64,000 bases of DNA, taken from NCBI RefSeq assembly GCF_006540085.1, contig NZ_BJOG01000001.1, positions 248,001 through 312,000 on the forward strand, written 5' to 3'. A model generated the notes under the pieces. The model made no database searches. It was not told the DNA's origin and worked only from the letters and a program-made list of their open reading frames with translations. This DNA comes from Microbacterium oxydans (GTDB taxonomy: Bacteria > Actinomycetota > Actinomycetes > Actinomycetales > Microbacteriaceae). A program made the translations under genes and the position numbers. Positions within the stretch are counted from its first letter, which is position 1; every line of letters begins with the position of its first letter. Of this stretch, positions 41,674 to 51,631 are shown one piece after another.

Positions 41674-42327
41674 ATGGAAACAGTACGGGTGCGGGGCAAC
41701 CCCGCAGGACTCACGAACACGCACGTCGCCAACAACATCCGCGCCGCCAGGCAGGCGATCGGCATGGACTTGCGCACGCTTTCCGACGGGATCGCCGCCG
41801 CGGGCCGCAAGCTCTCCCCGTCGGGGATCAGCAAACTGGAGGCCGGGGATCGCCGGGTAGACGTGGACGACCTCACCGTCATCGCCTACCTGCTGCGCAC
41901 CACCCCCGCCGCCCTCCTCACACCACCCGAGGGACAGACGACCCTCACCGGGGTGCCCGACGAGTACGAGTCGGAAGAGATCGACCGGTGGATGCGCGGC
42001 GAACTCGTCCTCACCGATGAGGGGCTGTTCAACTACTGGCAGCAGGAATGGGTGATCTGCACCGACCGTATCCACCACCTCGAAACCACCCTCGCGGGCA
42101 TGACCGCGCCGAGCCCCGACGATCCCGAGAAGCCCAGCGCGCACCCGAAGACCATCGCCGCGTACCAGGAGCGCCTGGATACGGCGCGAGCCCGTGCGCG
42201 GGTGATCCGGGAGCGGGGTGTGCAACTCGACCCGGAGGGGCGCGTGTTCAACGCCGCCGACTACATCGACAACTACGCCGACACCCACCAGCCCGGCACG
42301 ACAACAGCAAGGAGTAGCCTGTCATGA
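41674..42327 (+). CDS. XRE-family HTH repressor of the element
   Basis: 217 residues. An N-terminal Cro/CI-type HTH (NNIRAARQAIGMDLRTLSDGI ... SPSGISKLEAGDRRVDVDDL) is followed by a helical C-terminal region with a probable coiled coil (TIAAYQERLDTARARARVIRER). It probably controls integrase and excisionase. It overlaps the integrase gene by 4 bp (ATGA), so repressor and integrase share one leaderless transcript. Confidence 0.8.
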   Translation: METVRVRGNPAGLTNTHVANNIRAARQAIGMDLRTLSDGIAAAGRKLSPSGISKLEAGDRRVDVDDLTVIAYLLRTTPAALLTPPEGQTTLTGVPDEYESEEIDRWMRGELVLTDEGLFNYWQQEWVICTDRIHHLETTLAGMTAPSPDDPEKPSAHPKTIAAYQERLDTARARARVIRERGVQLDPEGRVFNAADYIDNYADTHQPGTTTARSSLS

Positions 42328-43592
42328 CCGTCAAGAAACCATCCGCCCCCGAGCAGAACGGCGGAGGTGAGAAGCAGCAGCGTCGTTCGCGTTCCCGGCA
42401 GCCCGGCTCGATCCAGGAGTACCAGACGGACAATGGCAAGCGGTGGCGGTTCCAGATCTACGTCCTGAAAGACCCCGAGTACCCCGAGATGGGATCGCGC
42501 CGTCTCACCCGTTCCGGGTTCACGAGCACCGACGAGGCTAACGACGCCTTGCAGGAGGCGTTGAAGCAGCGCAAGCAGAACGAGAAGTTCGGAAACAAGG
42601 TGCCCGCCCTGGGCGCGTACGCGGATGAGTGGGTGGCGGGCTTGAAGCTCGCGGCGTCCACGATCAAGGGCTACAAGAAGATCATCCGCAACCACATCAA
42701 GCCCCAGCTCGGCACGATCCGGCTCGACAAGCTCACCGCCACCAGGATCGCCCGCCACTACCGCGACCTCGAAGACCACGGCCGCAAAGACGAATACGGC
42801 AAGGGCAAGCCCTTGTCGGCCAACTCGGTGCACAAGGTGCATGTCGTGCTCGGTGCGATCCTCGATGCCGCGATCGACGACGGACACCTGAAGGTGAACC
42901 CGGCGAAGAAGAAGCGCACCGTCAAGCCGCCGACCACGAGCGAGGTACGGGCGCAGAAACCCGAGATCGTCACCTGGAGCGCCGACCAGCTCACCCTGTT
43001 CCTCACCTGGAACCGCGACGAGCGAGAAGACGAACTGTTCCCGCTGTGGCGCCTCATCGCCTACACGGGCATGCGCAGAAGCGAAGCCCTCGCCCTGAAA
43101 TGGAGCGACCTCAACACCAAGACGATGCGGGTCAGCATCCGCCGCGCGGTCGATACCGACGACTGGACGAAGACCAAGACCACGAAGACCGGCAACGCGC
43201 GCGTGATCGACGTGGACGAAGACACCCTGAAAGTGCTCGCCTCCTACAAGGTCGCCCGCGCGGAACTCTCGTTCACACTCGCCAAGGCCGACGCCTACAT
43301 CTTCGGCGACGACGACGGCAAGCTCCGCTCACCCGACGCGATGACCAGCCGCTGGGATCGCCGCATGAACTGGCTCACCAAGAAGTACGACACCATGAAC
43401 CGCGTCACCATCAAAGGGCTCCGTCACACCCACGCGACCCTGCTGCTCGAACTCGGCGAGCACCCCAAAGTCGTGCAAGAGCGCTTGGGGCACTCAACGA
43501 TCACCACGACGATGAACATCTACTCCCACGTCACCCCGACCATGCAGAGGTCGGCCGTAGACCGCTTCGCCAACCATCTCCGAGGAACGTGA
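42324..43592 (+). CDS. Tyrosine recombinase/integrase of the element
   Basis: 422 residues. N-terminal AP2-like arm-binding region (SIQEYQTDNGKRWRFQIYV), core-binding SAM-like domain (YADEWVAGLKLAASTIKGYKK), and catalytic domain with Arg in TGMRRSEAL, His-x-x-Arg in LRHTHATLLLE preceded by Lys in TKTTKTGNAR, and Tyr in TTTMNIYSHV. It integrates the element at the tRNA-Leu 3' end, 640 bp away. Confidence 0.93.
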   Translation: MTVKKPSAPEQNGGGEKQQRRSRSRQPGSIQEYQTDNGKRWRFQIYVLKDPEYPEMGSRRLTRSGFTSTDEANDALQEALKQRKQNEKFGNKVPALGAYADEWVAGLKLAASTIKGYKKIIRNHIKPQLGTIRLDKLTATRIARHYRDLEDHGRKDEYGKGKPLSANSVHKVHVVLGAILDAAIDDGHLKVNPAKKKRTVKPPTTSEVRAQKPEIVTWSADQLTLFLTWNRDEREDELFPLWRLIAYTGMRRSEALALKWSDLNTKTMRVSIRRAVDTDDWTKTKTTKTGNARVIDVDEDTLKVLASYKVARAELSFTLAKADAYIFGDDDGKLRSPDAMTSRWDRRMNWLTKKYDTMNRVTIKGLRHTHATLLLELGEHPKVVQERLGHSTITTTMNIYSHVTPTMQRSAVDRFANHLRGT

Positions 43593-43600
43593 CCCCAGAG

Positions 43601-44062
43601 CTACCGGAGCGGTTTCGTCAGATAGACGAACTCAAGATCGTCGTTGATCCTCTCGCGGCGAGACTCGACATACCCCTCACGCTGGTAGAGACGGATGTTC
43701 CCCTCGCTCAGATGCCCGGTGAACAGTTCCGCAGTCCTCGCACCGGCCTCACGCTCAGCAAGGTTCAGCAGCCGGGTGCCCCACCCCTGACGTTGCTGGT
43801 CGGGCGCGACGATCAACCGGCCGATACGCACGACATCGCTGTCGACCACCCACCGCACAGACGCCACAATCCGACCGCTCGCAACCCCGACCAGTCCGTC
43901 ACTGCTCGTGAGTTCGTCTCGAAGCTCTTCAAGCGACTGGACAAGTGGAGGCAGAAACGGGTCGCCGTACAACTGCGCCTCGGTCGCGTAAGCGGCCCGC
44001 TGCAGAGTCAACACTTCACCTGCATCGGCCATCTCGATCGCTCGGGTTGCTGCCTCGGTCAT
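43601..44062 (-). CDS. GNAT N-acetyltransferase, element cargo
   Basis: 153 residues, one GNAT domain with acetyl-CoA motif VAPDQQRQGWGTRLLNLAE and GYVESRRERIND near the end. The substrate is unknown. It lies between integrase and attachment site and ends 8 bp from the convergent integrase gene. Confidence 0.8.
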   Translation of the reverse strand: MTEAATRAIEMADAGEVLTLQRAAYATEAQLYGDPFLPPLVQSLEELRDELTSSDGLVGVASGRIVASVRWVVDSDVVRIGRLIVAPDQQRQGWGTRLLNLAEREAGARTAELFTGHLSEGNIRLYQREGYVESRRERINDDLEFVYLTKPLR

Positions 44063-44149
44063 GCCCCTATCTTCTCAGGCCGCGCCGGGCAGCCGAGAGT
44101 CATCCCCGGAGGTTGCAAGGCCCCGCACGGGGCACATCATACAGAGGCT

Positions 44150-44169
44150 TAGCACTTTTTCTAGCACTT
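44150..44169. repeat. Right arm-type repeats (TAGCACTT x2)
   Basis: TAGCACTT at 44150 and 44162, again 12 bp apart, 62 bp from the tRNA att core. Mirrors the pair at the left end. Confidence 0.6.
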
Positions 44170-44230
44170 CCAACGAAAATGGCCCCCGACCCGGAGTATA
44201 AAACTCCTAATCAGAGACCATTTTCCATTC

Positions 44231-44252
44231 GTGCGCGAGGGGGGACTTGAAC
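44231..44252. repeat. att repeat, right end, within tRNA-Leu
   Basis: 22 bp covering the acceptor and T-arm 3' half of tRNA-Leu, identical to 29742-29763. The integrated element restores a complete tRNA. Confidence 0.85.
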
Positions 44253-44314
44253 CCCCACGTCCTTACGGACACTGGCACCTGAAGCCAGCGCGTCTACCAT
44301 TCCGCCACTCGCGC
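44232..44314 (-). tRNA. leuT: tRNA-Leu (anticodon CAG)
   Basis: An 83-nt class II tRNA. Acceptor GCGCGAG pairs with CTCGCGC, the anticodon stem CTGGC/GCCAG carries loop TTCAGGT, the variable arm is GTCCGTAAGGAC, and the T-loop is GTTCAAGTC. The CCA end is not encoded. It is the integration target of the element and lies next to fhaA as in mycobacteria. Confidence 0.95.
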
Positions 44315-44459
44315 GAGTGGTCTCGTTCCGAAGAACTCAACTTCCCAAAGATATCATGCGTTTTCGGGCTCGTTGCACACTCGACGGGGGTCTTCGGCGG
44401 CGTTCCCCCAGGACACCTGGCTACGATGTCCCTACCAGCCGGCATGCCAGAGGAGCCCA

Positions 44460-45185
44460 GTGGGACTACTTGACAGCTTTGAGAAAGGTCTCGAGCGCGC
44501 AGTGAACAGCGCGTTCGCCAAGACCTTCCGCAGCGGCATCCAGCCCGTGGAGATCGCTTCGGCGCTGCGGCGCGAAGCCGACACGAAGGCCGCTGTCGTG
44601 AGCCGCGACCGCATCATCGCGCCCAACAGCTACATCGTTCGCCTCAGCGACGACGATGCCGAGCGGATGCGCGGGCTCGGTGGCGCTCTCACCGATGAGC
44701 TGCATGCCCTCCTCACCAAGCACGCCACGTCGCAGGGGTACAGCTTCGCCGGCCCGCTCTCGATCACCCTCGAGGCCGACGAGAAGGTCGCCACCGGCAC
44801 GGTGCGCGTCAGCTCCGGAACGGTCGAGGGCCGCGTCAGCTGGCAGGCCGTGGTCGACGTCGACGGCCGCCGCCACTCGATCTCGCGCGCTCGCACGGTG
44901 ATCGGACGCGGTTCGGATGCCGACATCACGATCGCCGACGCCGGTTCGAGCCGCAAGCATGTCGAGATCCTGTGGGACGGCGAGCGCGCCATGATGCGCG
45001 ACCTGGGATCCACCAACGGCACGAAGGTGAATGGCCAGAAGCTACGCGAAGCCGCGCTCCCCACCGACACCACGATCACGATCGGACGCACCGACCTGGT
45101 GTTCCGCATCGTCCCCGTGGCCGCCCCCTCGCGGCCGACGTCCAGAGGCGACGACGCCACCCGAGCGTTCGGAGCCCTCGGGTGA
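44460..45185 (+). CDS. fhaA: FhaA, DUF3662 plus FHA domain protein
   Basis: 241 residues. The N-terminal DUF3662 (GLLDSFEKGLERAVNSAFAKTF) is followed by an FHA domain (ARTVIGRGSDADITI, SSRKHVEI, STNGTKVNG) that binds phosphothreonine. In mycobacteria FhaA binds phosphorylated MviN and limits peptidoglycan synthesis. Shorter than the mycobacterial protein because the central linker is short. The GTG at 44460 follows AGAGGAG. The next gene overlaps by 4 bp. Confidence 0.92.
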   Translation: MGLLDSFEKGLERAVNSAFAKTFRSGIQPVEIASALRREADTKAAVVSRDRIIAPNSYIVRLSDDDAERMRGLGGALTDELHALLTKHATSQGYSFAGPLSITLEADEKVATGTVRVSSGTVEGRVSWQAVVDVDGRRHSISRARTVIGRGSDADITIADAGSSRKHVEILWDGERAMMRDLGSTNGTKVNGQKLREAALPTDTTITIGRTDLVFRIVPVAAPSRPTSRGDDATRAFGALG

Positions 45186-45700
45186 GTGAACTGATCCTCC
45201 TTCTGCTCCGCATCGGGTTCCTTCTCCTGATGTGGTTCTTCGTGTTCGGGGTGGTGTACTCGCTCCGGGCAGACCTGTTCGGAGTGCGCGTGCGCAAGCT
45301 GCCCGCCGAGGCGACCGCCGGAGCCCCCGCACAGGCGGCTGCGCCCGCGGCACCCGTCGCGAAGCCGGCTTCCGCCCGCCCCTCCACGGGCCCGGCGACG
45401 GTCGCGACAGCCAAGCGGCTCGTGATCACCTCCGGCCCGAAGGCAGGCCTGGAGCTGCCGCTCAGCGCCGACTCCCTCACGATCGGCCGCTCCAGCGAAT
45501 CCGCTCTCGTGATCCGCGACGACTACACGTCCAGCCACCATGCGCGCCTGATGCTGCGCGGCGACGCCTGGGCGATCCAGGACCTCGACTCCACCAACGG
45601 CACCTTCGTCGCAGGCCAGCGCGTCTCCGGCTCGCCGGTCGCCCTCTCGCTCGGCACCCCCATCAAGGTGGGCGCCACGACCTTCGAGCTGCGAGCCTGA
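45182..45700 (+). CDS. fhaB: FhaB (FipA), membrane-anchored FHA protein
   Basis: 172 residues. An N-terminal membrane helix (ILLLLRIGFLLLMWFFVFGVVYSL), an Ala/Pro linker, and an FHA domain (SLTIGRSSESALVIRDDYTSSHHARL, STNGTFVAG). It links phosphothreonine signals from PknA/B to division and wall synthesis. The GTG overlaps the fhaA stop. Confidence 0.92.
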   Translation: MSELILLLLRIGFLLLMWFFVFGVVYSLRADLFGVRVRKLPAEATAGAPAQAAAPAAPVAKPASARPSTGPATVATAKRLVITSGPKAGLELPLSADSLTIGRSSESALVIRDDYTSSHHARLMLRGDAWAIQDLDSTNGTFVAGQRVSGSPVALSLGTPIKVGATTFELRA

Positions 45701-45707
45701 CGCCGGC

Positions 45708-47008
<1,301 letters not shown>

Positions 47009-47012
<4 letters not shown>

Positions 47013-48394
47013 CCACCGACGTCACAGCCGACACCAGCGTCATCAAGGCCCTCAAGCGCATCCGCATGCCCCAGAGCCAGCGCAACCGCGAGTTCTGGCT
47101 GCTGCTCTTCGCGTGTGCGATCAGCGGTGCCGCGCTCACGCTCGTCCAGCTGGGCGCGCTCGGGGTGATCGACCCGATGATCCTGGCGATCGGCGGTGGC
47201 CTCGCCGCCCTCGCGTTCGCGCTGCACATCGTGTTGCGCTTCGTGGCATCCGACGCCGACCCGTTCGTCGTACCGATCGCGACCCTGCTCACCGGACTCG
47301 GCATCGCGATGATCTACCGCATCGACATCGCCTTCAAGAACACCGGCTGGAACGCCTACTCGACCAAGCAGCTCGCGTGGACCGCGATCTCGCTGGCCGG
47401 TGCGATCGTGGTCGTGATCCTGCTGCGCAACTACCGGATCCTCTTCCGATACACCTACATCTTCGGACTCGCCGGAATCCTGCTCCTGCTGCTGCCCTTC
47501 GTCCCCGGGCTGCGCATCCCCGACGCGAACGCTGCGGTGTGGGTGTCGCTCGGCGGGGCCTTCGCGTTCCAGCCGGGCGAGCTCGCCAAGATCTGCCTGG
47601 CCATCTTCTTCGCGGGATACCTCGTGCGCACCCGTGAGAGCCTGACGTCGGTCGGCAAGCGGGTCCTTGGCATCACCTGGCCACGCATGCGCGAGCTCGG
47701 ACCCGTGCTGGTCGTCTGGCTGATCTCGCTCGGGATCATCGTCTTCCAGCGCGACCTCGGAACCGGAACCCTGATCTTCGGGATGTTCGTCGCGATGCTC
47801 TACGTCGCGACGGGGAAGACCAGCTGGGTGCTCATCGGCCTGACCCTCGTGGTCGCCGGCGTCGCGCTCGCGACGCAGATCCTCAGCTACGTGCAGGGTC
47901 GCTTCATCAACTGGCTCTTCCTCTTCGACGCCAACCAGGTCGACCCGGACGGCGCCGGGTACCAGCCCATGCAAGGGCTCTTCGGCCTCGCCCGCGGCGG
48001 TCTGATGGGCACGGGTTGGGGCCAGGGACGCCCCGAGGTCACTCCGCTGGCCCACAGCGACTACATCATCACCAGCCTCGGCGAAGAACTCGGGCTGATC
48101 GGACTGTTCGCGATCCTCTGCCTCTACATGGTGTTCATCAGCCGCGGCATGCGCATCGGCCTCGCCGGTCAGGACGACTTCGGCAAGCTGCTCGCGACGG
48201 GTCTCTCGTTCACGATCGCCCTGCAGGTGTTCATCATGGTCGGCGGTGTCACGCGCCTCATCCCGCTGACCGGTCTGACCACCCCGTTCCTCGCGGCAGG
48301 TGGATCCTCCCTCGTGGCCAACTGGCTCATCGTGGCTCTCCTGCTGCGCATCTCCGACGGTGTGCGGCGCCAACCCCGGGTGGTGATCGGCTGA
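47009..48394 (+). CDS. rodA: RodA/FtsW-type peptidoglycan glycosyltransferase
   Basis: 461 residues, about 10-12 membrane segments of the SEDS family. The conserved loops VWVSLGGAFAFQPGELAKI and QRDLGTGTLIFG carry residues essential in SEDS enzymes; GRGGLMGTGWGQGRPEVTPLAHSDYI is the long outer loop. It polymerises glycan strands together with PbpA. Confidence 0.94.
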
Positions 48395-48395
48395 C

Positions 48396-49850
48396 ATGAC
48401 GAAGGAACTCCGCCGCCTCAGCATCATCATGCTGTTCATGTTCATCGCGCTGTTCGCCGCGACCAGTTGGATCCAGGTCGTCGAAGCGGATGCGCTGGCC
48501 CAGAACAGCAACAACAAGCGCACCCGGCTCGACAGCTATGAGATCCAGCGCGGATCGATCATCGTCGACGGCGTCGCGATCGCGAGCTCGGTGCCGAGTG
48601 ATGACCGCTACCAGTTCCAGCGCACCTACGCGGATGCTCCCATCTGGGAACCGGTGACGGGATACTTCAACCCGGCTCTGGGCTCGAGCACGGGCATCGA
48701 GAAGGCCATGAACGCTGAGCTATCCGGCACGGGGTCGAATGCCTTCCTCGGCGAGGTCGAGCGCATCCTCTCAGGCCAACCGCAGCGCGGGTACAGCGTC
48801 GAGCTCTCACTGAACACCGCGGCGCAGCGAGCGGCCTACGAGGCCCTCGGCGGCCTCAAGGGTGCTGTCGTGGCGATGGATCCGAAGACCGGACGGATCC
48901 TGGCCATGGTCTCCACGCCCGGCTTCGACACGAACCTGATGGCCACGCACGATGCCGATGCCGCGAACGCCACCTACGACCAGCTCGTCGCCGACGCCAA
49001 CAAGCCGCTGTCCAACCGCGCCATCGCCGGCGACCTGAATCCTCCCGGTTCCACGTTCAAGGTCGTGGTCGCCGCTGCGGCCTATGCGAGCGGCAAGTGG
49101 ACCCCGGAGTCGACGCTGCCCAACCCGGCCGTCTACACCCTTCCCGGGTCGTCCAACCGCGTCTCCAACGCGTGGGGCGGCACCTGCGGCCCCGGAGAGA
49201 CCGCCACGATCGCCGAGGCGATCCGCCTCAGCTGCAACATCCCCATGGCCGAGCTCGCGGTCGAACTCGGCGACGACGCGATCCGCGAGATGGCCGACAA
49301 GCTCGGGTTCAACCGATCGTTCGACACGCCCCTGACGTCGACTCCCTCCAGCTACCCGCGGGCCCTCGACGACGCACAGACCGCTCTGACCGGTTTCGGC
49401 CAGGGAAAGGTCACCGCCACTCCGCTGCAGATGGCCATGGTCTCCGCCGGACTCGCGAACGACGGCGTCGTGATGAATCCGCGGATGGTCGACGCCGTGA
49501 TCGGCAATGACCTCTCGGTCATCAAGGCGTTCCAGGACAGCGAGTTCGGACGTGCGATGGAGTCCGATGTGGCGAACGACGTGACCGCCGCGATGGTCGC
49601 GAGCGTCGCAACGGGAGCGGCCCAGGGTGCAAGAATAGACGGGATCGACGTGGCCGGTAAGACGGGCACCGCAGAGAACGGAAACAGGCCGCATACATTG
49701 TGGTTCACCGGCTTCGCGCCGGCGAACGATCCAGCGGTCGCAGTAGCGGTCGTCGTCGAAGACGGCGGCGGACAGGGACAATCAGGCAGCGGCGACACCA
49801 TCGCCGCTCCGATTGCGAAGAAGGTCATAGAGGCGGTGCTGGGCAGATGA
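48396..49850 (+). CDS. pbpA: PbpA, class B penicillin-binding protein
   Basis: 484 residues. An N-terminal membrane anchor (LSIIMLFMFIALFAATSW), a short dimerisation region, and a transpeptidase domain with active-site Ser in PPGSTFKV, SCN and GKTGTAE. It crosslinks peptidoglycan made by RodA. Starts 2 bp after rodA and overlaps pknA. Confidence 0.94.
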   Translation: MTKELRRLSIIMLFMFIALFAATSWIQVVEADALAQNSNNKRTRLDSYEIQRGSIIVDGVAIASSVPSDDRYQFQRTYADAPIWEPVTGYFNPALGSSTGIEKAMNAELSGTGSNAFLGEVERILSGQPQRGYSVELSLNTAAQRAAYEALGGLKGAVVAMDPKTGRILAMVSTPGFDTNLMATHDADAANATYDQLVADANKPLSNRAIAGDLNPPGSTFKVVVAAAAYASGKWTPESTLPNPAVYTLPGSSNRVSNAWGGTCGPGETATIAEAIRLSCNIPMAELAVELGDDAIREMADKLGFNRSFDTPLTSTPSSYPRALDDAQTALTGFGQGKVTATPLQMAMVSAGLANDGVVMNPRMVDAVIGNDLSVIKAFQDSEFGRAMESDVANDVTAAMVASVATGAAQGARIDGIDVAGKTGTAENGNRPHTLWFTGFAPANDPAVAVAVVVEDGGGQGQSGSGDTIAAPIAKKVIEAVLGR

Positions 49851-51586
49851 GGCCGACGCAGGGTGTGTCGTTCGGTGGTCGTTACGAGCTGCAGTCGCGT
49901 ATCGCGATCGGTGGCATGGGCGAGGTGTGGGAAGCGACGGATCACGTCATCGGACGTACCGTCGCCATCAAGATCCTCAAGGACGAGTACATGGGGGACC
50001 CCGGGTTCCTCGAGCGCTTCCGAGCCGAGGCTCGGCACGCCGCACTCGTCAACCATGAGGGCATCGCCAGTGTCTTCGACTATGGCGAGGAGAACGGCAG
50101 CGCCTACCTCGTCATGGAGCTGGTGCCCGGCGAGGCTCTCTCGACCGTGCTCGAGCGCGATGGAGCACTCAGCGCCGACAAGACCCTCGACATCGTCGCC
50201 CAGACCGCGTCCGCTCTGCAGGCCGCTCACGCGGCGGGTCTCGTGCACCGCGACATCAAGCCGGGAAACCTGCTGATCACGCCCGACGGCCGCGTCAAGA
50301 TCACCGATTTCGGCATCGCCCGCATCGCCGACCAGGTACCGCTCACCGCGACCGGCCAGGTCATGGGCACGGTGCAGTACCTGTCGCCCGAGCAGGCGTC
50401 CGGTCACCCGGCCTCCCCCGCCACCGACACCTACTCGCTCGGCATCGTCGCCTACGAATGCCTGGCGGGCAAGCGTCCGTTCACGGGTGAGTCGCAGGTG
50501 GCCATCGCCATGGCGCAGATCAACGAGCAGCCCCCGCCGCTGCCCCCGACCGTGCCGATCCCCGTCCAGAACCTCGTCATGGCGATGATCGCCAAGAAGC
50601 CCAGCGATCGCCCCTCGTCTTCTGCGACGGTGGCGCGCGCGGCTCAGGCTCTTCGCCGAGGCGACCTCAACTCCGCGGCCATCGCCGTGCCCGCGATCGC
50701 GACCGGCGGCATCGCCGGCGGAGACGACGCGACACGGATCCTGACGGCATCGGGAGACGACGGCACCACGCGCATCCTTCCCACCACGGCTCAGCTTCCC
50801 ACCGAGGCTGCAGCCGAGGAGGAGAAGGAGAAGAAGAAGCGCAGCCCCTGGACCTGGCCGCTGATCGCTCTGATCGCTCTGCTGGTGATCGTGCTCGGCG
50901 GCACGTTGTGGGCGATGCTGGCGAACCAGGGCGGCGATGCCGATCCCACGGGTTCGCCGAGCAACACGCCGCCCCAGACCCAGACGCAGACGACACCGCC
51001 GCCGACCACTCCGACGCCGGAAGTGACGCGTGTGGACGTGACAGCCCTGAACCTGAACGGCATGGACTGCGGCGCCGCCACCTCCACTCTCAAGGAGGCG
51101 GGCTTCAACAGCGAGATCACCTGCGTCGACGGCGATCCTGCGCCGACCGATGCGGACGTCGGCAAGGTCTACCGCGTCGCACCGACCGGCAACGTCGAGA
51201 CGACGCAGGCCATGACTCTCACGGTCTACGCGGCTCGTGCGGGCATCCCGACGCCGACCGACGCGCCGACGATCACCGGAAACCCAGTCGCGGGTTCGAT
51301 GGTGACCATCTCCTGGGGAACCGGATTCACGTGCCCGAGCGGAACGACGCTTTCCGGCTACGTCGTGTCGGTGCAGAACGGCAGCTTCGTCTCCGGTGGG
51401 CCGAACTTCCAGCCGACGCAGCGCAACACGCAGGTGAAGATCGCCGACGCCGAGGGGCAGCAGCTCATCGTCACATACCAGGGCATGTGCTCCGGTGGCG
51501 ATCAGCGCACTTCCGCGGCATCGCCCCCGCTCTCGGTGACGATCACGGCGGCCCCCGGCGACGGGGACACCGACACCGACGGGTAA
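49847..51586 (+). CDS. pknA: PknA-type Ser/Thr protein kinase
   Basis: 579 residues. Kinase domain about 10-275 with glycine loop IAIGGMGEV, Lys in VAIKIL, HRDIKPGN and DFGIARI, and activation loop TATGQVMGTVQY. A membrane helix lies at about 345-368. The outside part is unusual for PknA: a Thr/Pro-rich linker, a PASTA-like domain (VDVTALNLNGMDCGAATSTL) and a Cys-containing beta domain, whereas M. tuberculosis PknA has almost no outer domain. Confidence 0.9.
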   Translation: MRPTQGVSFGGRYELQSRIAIGGMGEVWEATDHVIGRTVAIKILKDEYMGDPGFLERFRAEARHAALVNHEGIASVFDYGEENGSAYLVMELVPGEALSTVLERDGALSADKTLDIVAQTASALQAAHAAGLVHRDIKPGNLLITPDGRVKITDFGIARIADQVPLTATGQVMGTVQYLSPEQASGHPASPATDTYSLGIVAYECLAGKRPFTGESQVAIAMAQINEQPPPLPPTVPIPVQNLVMAMIAKKPSDRPSSSATVARAAQALRRGDLNSAAIAVPAIATGGIAGGDDATRILTASGDDGTTRILPTTAQLPTEAAAEEEKEKKKRSPWTWPLIALIALLVIVLGGTLWAMLANQGGDADPTGSPSNTPPQTQTQTTPPPTTPTPEVTRVDVTALNLNGMDCGAATSTLKEAGFNSEITCVDGDPAPTDADVGKVYRVAPTGNVETTQAMTLTVYAARAGIPTPTDAPTITGNPVAGSMVTISWGTGFTCPSGTTLSGYVVSVQNGSFVSGGPNFQPTQRNTQVKIADAEGQQLIVTYQGMCSGGDQRTSAASPPLSVTITAAPGDGDTDTDG

Positions 51587-51631
51587 CCTGTAGTTCAGTT
51601 CAGCAAGCGTAGTTTTCCAGGGGGGTCATCC

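Larger units (their letters stand above)
29742..44252. mobile_element. tRNA-Leu-integrated mobilisable element carrying Cd/Zn and Cu resistance
   Basis: Bounded by 22-bp direct repeats of the tRNA-Leu 3' end. Integrase, XRE repressor and excisionase lie at the tRNA end, then a zeta toxin remnant, an IS3 element, a MobF relaxase with an oriT-like region, and metal-resistance cargo. Paired TAGCACTT repeats 12 bp apart lie inside each end. No type IV secretion genes are present, so it would need help to transfer. The relaxase helicase part is lost, so it may be stranded. Between rbsK and the first cargo gene (29608-29947) there is only the terminator, att core and arm repeats, plus one DnaA-box-like TGTGGATAA at 29842. 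Confidence 0.85.
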
